A stretch of DNA of 64,000 bases from Charina bottae (lineage: Eukaryota; Chordata; Lepidosauria; Squamata; Charinaidae), in the NCBI GenBank assembly GCA_023362775.1, contig JALMGJ010000016.1:1247001-1311000 (forward strand), in the 5' to 3' direction. How positions within the stretch are numbered: position 1 is the first letter of the stretch; every line of letters begins with the position of its first letter. Both the position numbers and the translations under genes were made by a program. Below, piece after piece: positions 24,186-35,569 of this stretch. The notes under the pieces were generated by a model. That model saw only the letters and a program-made list of their open reading frames with translations, did not search any database and had not been told where the DNA came from.

Positions 24186-24200
24186 TTTTTTTCTTCTTGG

Positions 24201-25243
24201 GTTACTGGGTCTTTTGGGTTACATCATGTGCCTTTCCCTCCCCTTCATTTAAAGCTAAAACATTGCTAACTATAATATCAATTCCCCTGTTCAGAGTTGA
24301 AACAAGTGGAATACTACCTATAAAATTGGGTTGAGTGGATAACTGGAGGAGCCCTTTGATTTGATGGAAAGCTGCAGGTGGAAGCTGTGCTGCTTCAGTC
24401 CAGATGCAAAATGGGAGTTCTGTTCATTAGGGGCAGAAGTTCATTTCCACTGGAACAAAGTTGTCAGCTGAGTCAAGTTGCTCATATTTGATGCTTTAAT
24501 TTGAGGTACTAGGACAGGGTTATTCATTTTTCTGAGTTGAGGTACTGCCTAAAATTTCACTGATATTATGATCTGGATCAGGATGATCCCTTGAGGCAGA
24601 GCAGTATTGCTTTACCCAGCTGTATTGTTCTACATCCATAGATCTAGTGAACAGTACAATATTGTAATAATCAGTTTTAATTAATATCATTACCTGCTAC
24701 ATGAAGCCTTTGAGTTCCCACATCATTATTAGATCATTATCTACCACCACATTGTCTTAAGGAAAAAAGAGGATCAGCAATTGTACAAAGCAGGGCAAAA
24801 GAAATATACTCTCTAAAACAGCAGTTGTTTTGGGTATCTGTATTTATTCCCTGACATATTGAGGGTCAATTCTTTTATGAAAGATAATTATAAACAAATG
24901 CGAGTTACAAGCAATTTTATTAAATCCACATACAATCTTAGTTATCCTTTACAAGAGAAATACGAATGTATCTGCTGTACGTACAATATAGATAACATTA
25001 TATCACTGTTGCCAAAGCAGTTCAAATTCTTTATTATTAAAATAACAGATACCCTATTTTAATAATATGAAATGTAAGCCATAAGTCCTCTCCCTTTAAA
25101 TGAAGCTACACGTGGTCTTTTGCTGTAGATTACACTTGCTTCAACTGAGCACAAAGAGGTTGAAACATGACACTTAATAATTAATTTTATTTATTACTTT
25201 AAGTGTTGACAAAAAATGAAATCAATAGAACTTTTAGCAAATT
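24201..25243. other. Unassigned intergenic DNA
   Basis: No recognisable gene or repeat. Confidence 0.5.
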
Positions 25244-25317
25244 GAGGAGAGGAGAGGAGAGGAGAGGAGAGGAGAGGAGAGGAGAGGAGAGGAGAGGAGA
25301 GGAGAGGAGAGGAGAGG
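25244..25317. repeat. (GAGGA)n microsatellite
   Basis: About 14-15 perfect pentanucleotide units, purine-only on the plus strand, 22 bp to the left of the BovB insertion. Confidence 0.95.
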
Positions 25318-25427
25318 TTTTGGGGCTATCTATGGCCATGGATGAAATTTTGTTGTTTATTCGTTCAGTCGCTTCCGACTCTTCGTGACTTCATGGACCA
25401 GCCCACGCCAGAGCTTCCTGTCTGTCG

Positions 25428-25665
25428 TGTGTAGATGCAGAAATAACACGCCGAGGCCAGGAATCTAGTCTCTAGTGTTTATTGCATACCTACAAGCAAA
25501 ATCCTGCTAAACTAACAGTGCCTGAAGATTCCCAAGTGTATCAGCTCACCCTAGGGCGGAGCTTTCTTCTGACGTTTGGGAAAATAGGCTAGGCTCTCTG
25601 AGCTACGTGCTCGCTTCTTATCTATTGTCCAGCCTTCTTCTCTGCTCTCTAGAGTCTCCCTGACA
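25428..25665 (-). repeat. 3' LTR of the chromovirus
   Basis: 238 bp, TGTCAGGG to CTACACA on the minus strand, with an AATAAA polyadenylation signal near 25478-25483. The polymerase frame runs into it and stops at 25551. Its first 63 bp match 28471-28533 with one or two differences (agcagagaaga against agcagtgaaga). Confidence 0.9.
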
Positions 25666-28448
25666 CCACCACCCTCTCCATCCAAAAACTCCATAGCAAC
25701 CCCCTCCCCTCCTTCGTCCTTGGTGTCAGGTACGATCCCGTGTGAAATAGTGTCCATCTCCTCCTCCTCCTCCTGGGAGCTGGGCAGGGAAGGGAGGTCA
25801 TCCACGAAAGGAATGTCAGGGGAGGACTCGTGGCTCTCTGTTTGATCTGATAGTCCGGGTGCAGCTGGCCTCTCCTGAAAAACAGCTAAATCGTTAGAAA
25901 GGTTCTCCCTCCCCCCTCCTGGGAACTGTAAAGCAGAGGTGGAGGGATGCGAATCCACCTCCTCCCCCCTCGCTGGCTCTGGCGGAGGGAGCAGGAATGG
26001 TTGCTGGCAACTTACGAAACCCTCAGGCTGGCCGGCCTCCTCATCTTCCGCTGGTGGCTGTAGCTCTGGGAGTCGCGTTGGTCGTGGCTTGTGAGGGAAA
26101 ATCTGATGAAACCTATGCACTAGCAAGGGTGCGTGAACGTCTTTGGCATTTTCCCAGGAGCGCTCTGTCTGAGAATACCCCTTCAAGTGTATTAAATACT
26201 GAATTCCCCTGCCCCTCCTTCTGGAGTCCAAAATTTCTTGCACTTCATACTCCGGCTCCCCTTCGACAAGTATCGGAGGTGGGGGGGTGGCATGTGACCG
26301 CAAGGTGCTTGGAGGGGAATCTTTGACTAACAAGGACTTGTGAAACACTGGGTGAATCTTCATGGAGTGGGGAAGTTGCAAACAATAAGCCACAGGGTTT
26401 ATTTGCTGTAGCACTGGAAAGGGGCCCACAAACTTAGAGTCCAGCCTCTTGCAAGGTCTGTTAGTGGGTAGAAACTTAGTAGAGAGCCAGACCTTGTCTC
26501 CTAGTGAGATGGGGGGTCCTTCCTGCCTGTGTTCATCTGTGTTCCTTTTATAGGCTGCCTTGGCCAGCTCCAGCTGCTCCGCTAACAGCTGCTGGGCTGC
26601 CTGTCTCTCTGCCAGGAAATCTGTGGCTGCAGGCACAGCTGTTTGTTGTGAGGAAAGAGGCAACACTCTCGGGTTTGTGCCATAGAGAGCCTGGAAAGGG
26701 GACATCTTGGTTGAGGAATGTACTGCATTGTTGTAAGCGAACTCTGCCATGGGGAGAAGTTCTGGCCAATTGTCCTGTCGGTAGTTAATGTAACATCTGA
26801 GATATTGCTGCAATAACTGGTTAGTTTTCTCAGCTTCGCCATTACTGCAAGGATGATTCGCAGAAGACAAGTGTATTTTGACCCCCAATGTCTGGAAAAG
26901 CGCCCCCCAGAACCTGGAAGTAAATTGCGAACCGCGATCTGAGATCAAGTGGTTAACCATACCTCTATATCGGAAGACATTGTCCAAAAAGAGCTGTGCT
27001 GTAGTTTGTGCTGTTGGTAGGCCCTTACAGGGGATAAAATGCGCCATTTTTGTGAAACAATCTACCACCACCAGGATGGAAGTGAAACCCTGTGCCTGTG
27101 GCAAGTCAGTGATAAAATCCATGGAGACAGTGTCCCAAGGTTGGGGGTGTGTGGGTAGGGGTTGCAAAAGGCCTGCTGGTTTCCCTGCAACCGTTTTAGC
27201 ACGTCTACATACGTGGCAAGAGGCCACGTAAGTCTTAATGTGTGCTGCCATCTTGGGCCACCAGTAATCTCTGAGTGTTCTGTGCAGCGTTTTGAACACA
27301 CACACCCGTGTCCTGCCATTGGGCTATCATGACAAAGCTGTAGGACTTCTTCCCTCAGGGTCTTGGGAACATAAAGCCGCCCACTATGCCAAAGGGTCCC
27401 TGCTGCCGCTGTGAAAGGGGACGGTGCTCCGCTCTGGGCCCCTTCTAGGTCCTCCAGCCTAGCCCGTGCGTAGGGGTCTTGTTGCTGCTGAGCCTTGATT
27501 CTTACAAGGAGATCGTCTGCTAGTCTGACTGCTGCCAAGGTCTCTATTTGGTCCCCTTCGGGAGGTTTCTCAAAGTTTTGAGGTTGCAAGATCGTGGCTT
27601 GGGTGGCTTGGTCAGGTTCTGCCTTTTCCTGCGGCTGCCTAGACAACACGTCAGCCAGCTTGTTTTGTTTGCCTGGCAAATACGAGATGACGAAATTGAA
27701 GCGTGAAAAAAATTGACTCCATCTGACCTGACGGGGGGTGAGGGATGCAGAGCTCTGAAAAAGCGCTAAGTTTTTATGGTCTGTGTAAACCTTGATTGGC
27801 AATGCTGCTCCCTCTAACCAATGCCTCCATTCTTGAAAGGCTGATTTTATGGCAAGCAGCTCCTTGTTGAAGACATCATAATTCCTCTCTGCTGGTGAAA
27901 GCGTGCGAGAGAAATAGGCACAGGGTAATAATTCTTCCCCTCTTTCGTCCGCCGCTTGGAGCAAGATGGCGGCAACGGCAAAGTTAGATGCGTCACACTG
28001 GACGTGGAACTGTTTTAAAGGGTTCGGGTGCCTCAGAAGTGGTGGAGAGGCAAACAGCTGTTTAAATTCTTGAAAGGCAGCTTGCTGCTGTTCCCCCCAG
28101 CAAAAGCGTCTGTTTTTCTTTAAAAGCTGAGTAAGGGGACACGCTTTCTCCGCATATGAGGCAATGAACTTGTGAAAGAAATTAGCATACCCCAGAAATT
28201 GTTGGACCTCCTTGATGTTACGGGGAGGCTTCCATGACATAATTGCTTGGACCTTTGCAGGATCCATGGCTACGCCTTCTGTGGAAATCCTGTATCCCAG
28301 ATAGTCTAATTGAGTTAAGTCAAAGGCACATTTCTCTAGCTTTGCAAACAGCTTGTTCTCTCTCAGCCTCTGCAGAACGTTACGCACATGAGTAATGTGG
28401 GAGGTGGGGTCCTCAGAATAAATCAGAATGTCATCAAGATACACGATT
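25551..28448 (-). pseudogene. Chromovirus pol: RT end, RNase H, integrase, chromodomain
   Basis: From 28448 the minus strand enters at VYLDDILIYSED, the reverse transcriptase active site, and continues LDYLGYRIS and VQQFLGYANFFHKFI. RNase H follows (QCDASNFAVAAILLQ, FSRTLSPAERNYDVFNKELL, VYTDHKNL, LPGKQNKLADVLSR). Integrase shows the H2C2 finger (LCHDSPMAGH, SCHVCRRAK) and catalytic blocks (DFITDLP, LISDRGSQFTSRFW, NHPCSNGEAEK). A chromodomain follows near 26150-26270 (YEVQEILDSRRRGRGIQYLI, LKGYSQTERSWENA), which marks the chromovirus lineage. The 3' part is acidic and Ser/Pro-rich. One frame change falls at about 27300-27308 inside a (CA)n run. A host chromodomain gene is ruled out by the LTRs and gene order. 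Confidence 0.9.
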
Positions 28449-28449
28449 A

Positions 28450-28470
28450 CTCAAGCTCCAGCACCACGAG
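28450..28470. other. 21-bp filler patch at the deletion junction
   Basis: Identical to 31640-31660, which lies in the 5' untranslated end of the surrounding BovB, in the same orientation. It joins the truncated 5' LTR to the YLDD codons. Confidence 0.85.
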
Positions 28471-28533
28471 CTACGTGCTCGCTTCTTATCTATTGTCCAG
28501 CCTTCTTCACTGCTCTCTAGAGTCTCCCTGACA
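28471..28533 (-). repeat. 5' LTR remnant of the chromovirus
   Basis: Only 63 bp remain, matching the start of the 3' LTR (25603-25665). It begins TGTCAGGG directly after the 6-bp TSD. Confidence 0.9.
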
Positions 28534-28539
28534 CTGTCG

Positions 28540-31504
28540 GCCGTCACCATCCCCAGCTCCCCCATGGTTGAGTCTGTCACCTCCAGAATATCATCCATCC
28601 ATCTTGCCCTTGGTCGGCCCCTCTTCCTTTGGCCTTCCACTTTCCCTAGCATCAGCTTCTTCTCCAGGGTATCCTGTCTTCTCATTATGTGGCCAAAGTA
28701 CTTCAGTTTTGCCTTTAATATCATTCCCTCAAGTGAGCAGTCTGGCTTTATTTCCTGGAATATGGACTGGTTTGATCTTCTTTCAGTCCAAGGCACTCTC
28801 AGAATTTTCCTCCAACACCACAGTTAAAAAGCATCTATCTTCCTTTGCTAAGCCTTCCTTATGGTCCAGCACTTGCAGCCATAGGTTACTACAGGGAATA
28901 CCATTGCTTTAACTATGCGGACCTTTGTTGTCAGTGTGATGTCTCTGCCCTTAACTATTTTATCAAGATTTGCCATTGCTCTCCTCCCAAGAAGTAGACG
29001 TCTTCTGATTTCCTGGCTGCAGTCAGCGTCTGCAGTAATCTTTGCGCCTAGAAATACAAAGTCTGTCACTGCCTCCACTTTTTCTCCCTCTATTTGCCAG
29101 TTATCAATCAAGCTGGTTGCCATAATCTTGGTTTTTTTGAGGTTTAACTGCAACCCAGCTTTTGCACTTTCTTCTTTCACCTTCGTCATAAGGCTCCTCA
29201 ACTCCTCCTCACTTTCAGCCATCAAAGCGGTATCATCTGCATATCTAAGATTGTTAATGTTTCTTCCAGCGATTTTAACTCCAGCCTCGGATTCCTCAAG
29301 CCCAGCACGTCGCATGATGTGTTCTGCGTACAGGTTGAATAGGTAGGGTGAGAGTATACAGCCCTGCCGTACTCCTTTCCCAATCTTATACCAGTCCATT
29401 GTTCCGTGCTCTGTTCTTACCATGGCTACTTGGTCATTATACAGATTCCTCAGGAGGCAGAAAAGATGACTTGGTATCCCCATACCACCAAGAACTTGCC
29501 ACAATTTGTTATGATCCACAGAGTCAAAGGCTTTAGAATAGTCAATAAAACAAAAATAGATGTTTTTCTGAAACTCCCTGGCTTTCTCCATTATCCAGCG
29601 GATATTGGCAATTTGGTCTCTAGTTCCTCTGCCTTTTCTAAACCCAGCTTGTACATCTGGGAATTCTCGCTCCATGAATTGCTGGAGTCTACCTTGCAAG
29701 ATCTTGAGCATTACCTTACTGGCATGTGAACTAAGTGCCACTGTTCGATAGTTTGAACATTCTTTAGTGCTTCCCTTTTTTGGTATGGGGATATAAGTTG
29801 ATTTTTTCCAATCTGATGGCCATTCTTGTGTTTTCCAAATTTGCTGGCATATGGCATGCATCACCTTGACAGCGTCATCTTGCAAGATTTTAAACAGTTC
29901 AGCTGGGATACCGTCGTCTCCTGCTGCCTTGTTATTAGCAATGCTTCTTAAGGCCCATTCAACCTCACTCTTCAGGATGTCTGGCTCTAACTCACTGACC
30001 ACACCGTCAAAGCTATCTCCAATATTATTATCCTTCCTATACAGATCTTCTGTATATTCTTGCCTTCTTTTCTTGATCTCTTCTGCTTATGTTAGGTCCT
30101 TACCATCTTTGTTTTAGATCATACCCATTTTTGCCTGGAATTTACTTCTGATGTTTCTAATTTTCTGGAAGAGGTCTCTTGTCCTTCCTATTCTATTGTC
30201 TTCTTCCACTTCCACACATTGCTTGTTTAAAAATAATTCCTTATCTCTTCTGGCTAACCTCTGGAATTTTGCATTTAATTGGGCATATCTCCCCCTATCT
30301 CTGTTGCCTTTTGCTTTCCTTCTTTCTTGGGCTACTTCCAGTGTCTCAGCAGACAGCCATCTTGCCTTCTTGGTTTTCTTTTTCTTTGGGACATTTTTTG
30401 TTGCCGCCTCCTGAACAATGTTGCGAACTTCTGTCCATAGTTCTTCCGGGACCCTATCTACTAAATCTAGTCCCTTAAATCTATTCTTCACCTCCACTGC
30501 ATATTCCTTAGGAATATTAGTGAGTTTATATCTAACTGATCTGTGGGTCTTCCCTATTCTCTTTAGTCTGATTCTAAATTTTGCAATAAGAAGTTCGTGA
30601 TCTGAACTACAGTCAGCTCCAGGTCTTGTTTTTAGCGACTGCATAGATGTCCGCCACCTTTGGCTGCAAAGGATGTAGTCAATCTGATTTCGGTGTCGAC
30701 CATCTGGTGAAGTCCTGTATAAAGTCATCTTTTAGGTTGTTGGAAGAGAGTGTTTGTTATGCACAGTGAGTTGTCTTGGCAAAATTCTATCAGCCTATGT
30801 CCTGCTTCATTTTGTTCTCCCAGACCATGCTTGCCTGTAATTCCAGGTGTCGTCTGACTACCCACCTTAGCATTCCAGTCTCCTGTAATGAAAATAACAT
30901 CTCTTTTTGGCGTATTATCCAGTAGGTGCTGCAGATCCTCATAGAACTGATTTACTTCTGCTTCTTCAGCATCTGTGGTTGGGGCGTATATTTGGATCAC
31001 TGTGATGTTAAATGGCTTACCCTGAATTCGAATTGAGATCATTCTATCGTTTTTTGGATTGTATCCAAGCACTGCTTTAGCCACTTTATTATTAATTATG
31101 AAGGCTACTCCATTTCTTCTGTGGTCCTCTTGTCCACAGTAGTAGATCTGGTGGTCATCTGATGTGAAGTGGCCCATTCCAGTCCATTTCAGTTCACTGA
31201 CACCTAAAATGTCTATATTTAATCTTGACATCTCACCAATAACCACATCCAATTTGCCCTGGCTCATAGATCTTACATTCCAGGTTCCTATGGTGTGTTG
31301 ATCTTTAGAACATCTGATTCGTCGTTCACCACCAGGACCGTCGGCCGCTAGCCGTCCTTTCAGCTTTGAGCTAGCTGCGTCATCACATCTGGGGCTAGTT
31401 GAACGTATCCTCTGTTCCTCCCCAGTAGCATTTTGACCATCTTCCGACCTGGGAGTCCCATCTTCCGATGGTATACCGACATATCTCTGGTTGTACTGAT
31501 CCAT
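28540..31504 (-). pseudogene. BovB endonuclease-reverse transcriptase, broken
   Basis: Minus strand from 31504: a polar N-terminus, then the endonuclease (TIGTWNVRSMSQGKLDVV, LGVSELKWTGMGHF, GDWNAKVG, RNQIDYILCSQRW, SDHELLIAKF). The connector has KARWLSAETLEVAQERR. The reverse transcriptase from about 30000 to 29100 has NNKAAGDDGIPAELFKI, FIDYSKAFDSVDHNKLW, GVRQGCILSPYLFNLYAEHI and the catalytic NLRYADDTALMAES. The C-terminal part has VTYGCKCWTIRKA, then SNQSIFQEIKPDCSLEGM. Defects: TGA at 30725-30727 in a CGA position with a 1-nt loss just after it, TAA at 30111-30113 and again near 30088, TAG at 28848-28850, and another stop a few codons on. The protein is dead, but the copy is otherwise complete. 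Confidence 0.85.
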
Positions 31505-31696
31505 TTAGTTTTCACGGCAAGAATACTGGGGTGGGTTGCCATTACCTTCCCCAGGGATCGTATTTAGTCTGACCTATCTGCCACGACCTTCCCGTCTTGG
31601 GTGTCCCTTCACGGTTTAGCTCATGGTTTCATTGAGGTGCTCAAGCTCCAGCACCACGAGAAGGTAACGATCTCCTTTGCTGGAGTGGATGAAATT

Positions 31697-32769
31697 ACCC
31701 CAAATTTAAATAATCAATCTGGAATTAGGATGGCAATCAGATTCTTGATACTAATTTGGAATACTTGCCTGTAATAATCATTGAAGAATTCTAAAGAAAG
31801 AAAAAAAGTCAAGATATATGAGCCAAAATTCAGAAAAGATTCGTAAGTGGGTTAGGTTTGGTGGATCTAAGCCTGCTATGTTGTGGCTCTAAATCAATAT
31901 GCAGAATGACTGAATGGAAAGAAGAAAGTGTTTTGAATTATAAATACAAAATGAAAAGTAGGTCTGGATTGAAGCTGCATTCACCTCGTATGAAGGGGAA
32001 AACATTTAATCAGAAAAACTCTGTAGGCTAGGAGTCTCCTCTATTCAAAATGACAGTGTATGCCAATGGGATAAACACAATACATTTGAAGAACTAGGTA
32101 CAGTTTTTTCCCCATTTCATTTAATTTGTTCCAAACAAAACTCTTTGCACTAGATTTACTTTTAATGTACAATAGTTTGCTGCTTCTCAATTTTGTCATG
32201 ACAATATTTTTGACACTGCTATGTGGAATTTGTGAGGACTGACTGTAAGTTTGGTTTGCAGCTTTCTGGAAAATTACCAACACCTCCCCTTCCCCATGTA
32301 TTAGGCATTGCTGCACACAGAAACTTTTATGTTATGGTAAGCTATATGAAATGTGCATATTAGGGAAAGATATACATGAATGTTAATGAAAATTGGGGAG
32401 AAAGGGGAGGGAATTTAATAGGAAAACACTGTATGCTTGGGCATATCTACATTATTGTATAATGTTTCCAGTGCAGATTAGTTTCCTTTTATCTCTGCTA
32501 TATGTCAGTAAAATTAAGACTGATTTCATCTTCCTTTCCCTTTGTAAGCTATTTTATGTGCATAGAAAATTGCTTTCAGACTTCTGGTTCAACAACTCAT
32601 GGAATCTTTCTAACTAAAGATAAAAGTTTTATATTAGTTGAAGCTTGAAAATGTTCTCTTTTATAGAATTATTTTCCAATTGTAAACCATTTTAGATTTT
32701 ATATAAATATGCATCTGTATATTGTAGAAATATCTGCAACACGTTGTTGTGGTATAGCTGTGGTATTAT
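31697..32769. other. Unassigned intergenic DNA
   Basis: No gene or repeat recognised. Both-strand frames are short and motif-free. Confidence 0.5.
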
Positions 32770-33136
32770 GGTTAAGGCAGAGCTTTCCAAACTTTTCATG
32801 TTGGTGACACACTTTTTAGACATGCATAATTTTGTGACATACTCTTACAGCAGGGCATCATTTCGCGACACACACTTACAGCAGGGCACAAGGCAGGCAC
32901 TAGGACCTGCATAGAATCACAGCAGGTTTGGAGGCAGCCAGGCACAAGGCAGGCACTAGGACCTGTGTGGAATCCTGGCAGGGCAAGTTTGGAGGCAGCC
33001 AGGCACAAGGCAGGCACTAGGACCTGTGCGGAATCCTGGCAGGGCTCGGAGGCAGCAGCAGCCGCAACACACCCAGACACTGCAGCCGACACACTAACGT
33101 GTCCCGACACACAGTTTGGAAAGCTCTGGGTTAAGG
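32770..33136. mobile_element. hAT-type MITE, interior type 1 (copy 1), 8-bp TSD
   Basis: Element 32778-33128 (351 bp) with terminal inverted repeats CAGAGCTTTCCAAACT / AGTTTGGAAAGCTCTG. The TSD GGTTAAGG lies at 32770-32777 and 33129-33136. An 8-bp TSD and CAG-starting TIRs fit hAT. The interior holds three copies of a roughly 60-bp unit starting cacaaggcaggcactaggac. It has no transposase. Confidence 0.9.
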
Positions 33137-33324
33137 TGTTAGACCAGGACTGGGTAAACCTAAGTTTAACTCTCCACTTGACCACATTGTTCACTGGGTG
33201 ACTTTTAGCCGGTCTCTCTTAGTTCAACCTATCTCACTGAGTTGTTGGGAACAAAATAAGGAGAGACTACCTCTTGTACTGTTTTAAGCTCTTATTGGAA
33301 AGGAGGGCCATGACTGTTGTTGTT

Positions 33325-33625
33325 ATTTATTTATTAAATTTATACTACCGCCCATCTCCCCCATCAGGGACCCTGGGCGGTTCACAGTAAAACATAGTTA
33401 AAACATAAATATAAAGTTACAATATAATAAATAGTATAAAATCCAAGTATAAAAGTTGTTAAAAATGGTAATACTGGGAGGCTTCATGGGACCAGCCATC
33501 CCCAAGAGGAACTGTTGGCATTTCCCTCCCAGGCAAGGCGGCAGAACCAGGTCTTTAAGTCTTTCCGAAAGGTCGGGAGCAAGGAAACCCACCTCAGCTC
33601 TGGGGTAAGATATTCCAAAGGGATG
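33325..33625 (-). mobile_element. L2-clade LINE 3' end
   Basis: Left edge TTTATTTATT, then the 3' hairpin accgcccatctcccccatca / gggaccctgggcggttcaca, an AT-rich stretch, and the end of ORF2 read on the minus strand ([21 protein letters not shown]). It matches the 3' ends of copies a and b. Confidence 0.75.
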
Positions 33626-34824
33626 TAATCAATACAAAAATATATTAGGACACACAATTAACAATTGTTCATAAACTGCAATCGAATTCATGGCTTTGTG
33701 AACTGTCAACTAATATGAAAGGAATGAATTTGTTTTTGCTTTTCCCCCCAAAAGGGATAATTGGATAGTAATATCACAGTATTTATCTAGAATAATTGAT
33801 AACTGTTTTGATATAATGCATTATGCCTGAGTCCCTAGCTAATGGGTTACAGGGCCCAAATAGGTGCACTGTGAGTGAGTCCACCTTCAGCAACACAAGG
33901 CTGATAGTACAATTCTTTAGTTTAAGACTGTTATATCCTTGTCTGTACTTAAAATCCAGTGTGCAAATGGCAGTTTTCTCATCAAAGATGGAATAAGCCA
34001 ATGAAAAACTAAACAGACACTTGTGCATCTTGGCTTGCTTTTACCCAAATGACCAATAGTTTCTAGGAAAAACAAGCAGAAGATGTTGTCTCTAGTACTG
34101 TATAGCAATCAACTAATATTTACTTCTGTGAATTAGTGGATTGTACAACACAATCCATGTAAGGCACGAATGTAAACGATCCAAGTGGATGGCTTAACAG
34201 ATGTGATACTAGTCATTGACAGATAACAAACAACTGCTTTGTAGGAAAAAAAGAAAAGAAAACAAAACACCAGATGTATCAATGGTGCCTCCCAACTTAT
34301 TCGGTCTATTAATAGTTGTGTGAATACTTAAATTTGTGAACAGATGTTTCAAACGTTAGCACTTTGCATGAGAAAGTGCTGTGCATGATCTTTTTATATA
34401 CATCATTTGAAAAAACAGCAGTGTTGTGGTCACCCAAGCCAATTGCTCCCTGCCTTCCAGTGTTTGTGGCATTTATTAATAATATTGTGGAAAGAACAAG
34501 AATGAAGACTCTGTAGCTTCTAGCTCCCTTAGTGCCTTGAGCCAAGCATAACTGAAAATCTGCTTCAGGCACACAGTAACCCAACTGCTGGTAAGGAGGT
34601 ATAGATAGGAATCAACAATGTTTCAGGAAAAGCAACAACTCAGAATCAATCACCTCTGGGTCTGTCTCATAAATTCTTGTTAAGCTTCAAGTAGTGGGAA
34701 AAGAGCAATAATTTAGGATTACATAGAGGGATTGTTGCCTTAGATCTAAACCAGTGTTACTGATCTGAGTCTATACTCACTCATCAAACTTTCTGAGCAA
34801 ACTGGATGACTAGAAGTCTCATCA
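33626..34824. other. Unassigned intergenic DNA
   Basis: No gene or repeat recognised. Confidence 0.5.
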
Positions 34825-35125
34825 CTCTAAGACAGAGCTTTCCAAAGTGCTGCCGCTGGCGACACACCAGTGGCGGCGGCGCGCGTGCACGGGGACGGCG
34901 CGGGTGTGTGTGCGGCAGCGCGTGCGCACGGTGGTGGTGCGGGGGGGCTTGCGGCAGCGCGGGGGGCGTGCGGCAGCATGGGGGGTGTGCGGCAGCGCGC
35001 GCGTGCATGGCGGCCGCCGTGCACGCGTGCGCCGTCGCTTCCGGGTGGTGTGACGACACACCACGCTGTGTGTGGCGACACACTTTTGTGTCGCGACACA
35101 CAGTTTGGAAAGCTCTGCTCTAAGA
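34825..35125. mobile_element. hAT-type MITE, interior type 2 (GC-rich), 8-bp TSD
   Basis: Element 34833-35117 (285 bp) with the same TIRs (CAGAGCTTTCCAAA...TTTGGAAAGCTCTG). TSD CTCTAAGA at 34825-34832 and 35118-35125. The interior is very GC- and CpG-rich (runs such as ggcggcggcgcgcgtgcacg), unlike anything nearby. Open frames exist on both strands only because stop codons are rare in such sequence. It ends with cgacacac repeats shared with the other copies. Confidence 0.9.
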
Positions 35126-35569
35126 GGCCTCCTGGAAAATAGGCTGAAGTGGGGGAGAAAAGTATGTACAATTTACCAAATTTCTTCATAAAAATGATGA
35201 AAAATGTATACATGCATTTAATACAAAATCTAAATACTGGAGGCATTTATTGACAGATCCATAAATCAAGCAATCAGGATAGGAATCCTGGGGTTTTCAA
35301 ACAAGTTGGTGGAGTTGTCTCTTCTGATAAGACTTCTTATTTTTAAGAGCTACAGGGCAGGGGGATAAGACATACTGTATTCTCCTTCTGGTGGTCACTG
35401 AAAATGACAAATGCAGGTGGCTGAAATAGCTATTCAATTGGTATTTTGATAAGAATTTATCCAAATTTACATTTTTTTTTCATTTGATAGAAGAAGAATT
35501 TGAGATTTTTTTTTTAAAAAAAGAATGTAGTAAAAAGTATCAGACTCATTGATCCCTAAATTATAAACA
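35126..35569. other. Unassigned sequence
   Basis: No gene or repeat recognised. Confidence 0.5.

Larger units (their letters stand above)
23516..24200 (-). mobile_element. Penelope-like element fragment (family A), C-terminal and 3' part
   Basis: On the minus strand this starts in the GIY-YIG endonuclease, passes through a non-coding segment and reaches the terminal sequence tctgcaagaaaacaacaagg, ggctcagagagcaccaagga, ctccaca at the left edge. The same terminal sequence occurs at 41989-42324 (twice) and 62945-63060. Penelope-like elements encode a reverse transcriptase and a GIY-YIG endonuclease and are common in lizards. The reverse transcriptase is not present here. Confidence 0.75.
25422..28539 (-). 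mobile_element. Ty3/Gypsy chromovirus, internally deleted, 6-bp TSD, inside BovB
   Basis: The element is 25428-28533 with TSD CTGTCG (plus strand) at 25422-25427 and 28534-28539. It splits the BovB C-terminal codons. On the minus strand the 5' LTR starts TGTCAGGG at 28533 and is cut after 63 bp. Then come a 21-bp patch, polymerase sequence from the YLDD motif onward, integrase, chromodomain, and a complete 238-bp 3' LTR. The rest of the 5' LTR, primer site, gag, protease and most of the reverse transcriptase are missing. Confidence 0.9.
25339..31696 (-). mobile_element. Full-length BovB LINE with 11-bp TSD, interrupted by a Gypsy element
   Basis: The perfect duplication TGGATGAAATT lies at 25339-25349 and 31686-31696. 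Between them, on the minus strand, is a complete BovB: 5' end at 31685, endonuclease, reverse transcriptase, C-terminal block, and the standard 3' end (gtcacgaagagtcggaagcg then actgaacgaataaacaac) at 25350-25421. A chromovirus occupies 25428-28533. Removing it and one copy of its TSD leaves about 3.2 kb, the usual BovB length. BovB is an RTE-clade LINE known for horizontal transfer among squamates and mammals. Confidence 0.9.

Noticed and set aside
25203..25388. Glu/Arg-rich frame
   Set aside because: It reads through the (GAGGA)n microsatellite.
25551..27305. A host chromodomain/integrase-like gene
   Set aside because: LTRs, a 6-bp TSD and the order RNase H, integrase, chromodomain identify a Gypsy chromovirus.
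28848..31504. Host gene of the craniofacial-development-like type often named from such sequence
   Set aside because: Endonuclease and reverse transcriptase motifs, BovB 3' end and the 11-bp TSD show a LINE.
34784..35246. Cluster of long Arg/Ala/Gly-rich frames on both strands
   Set aside because: They lie in a GC-rich MITE where stop codons are rare; no domain and mutually overlapping.
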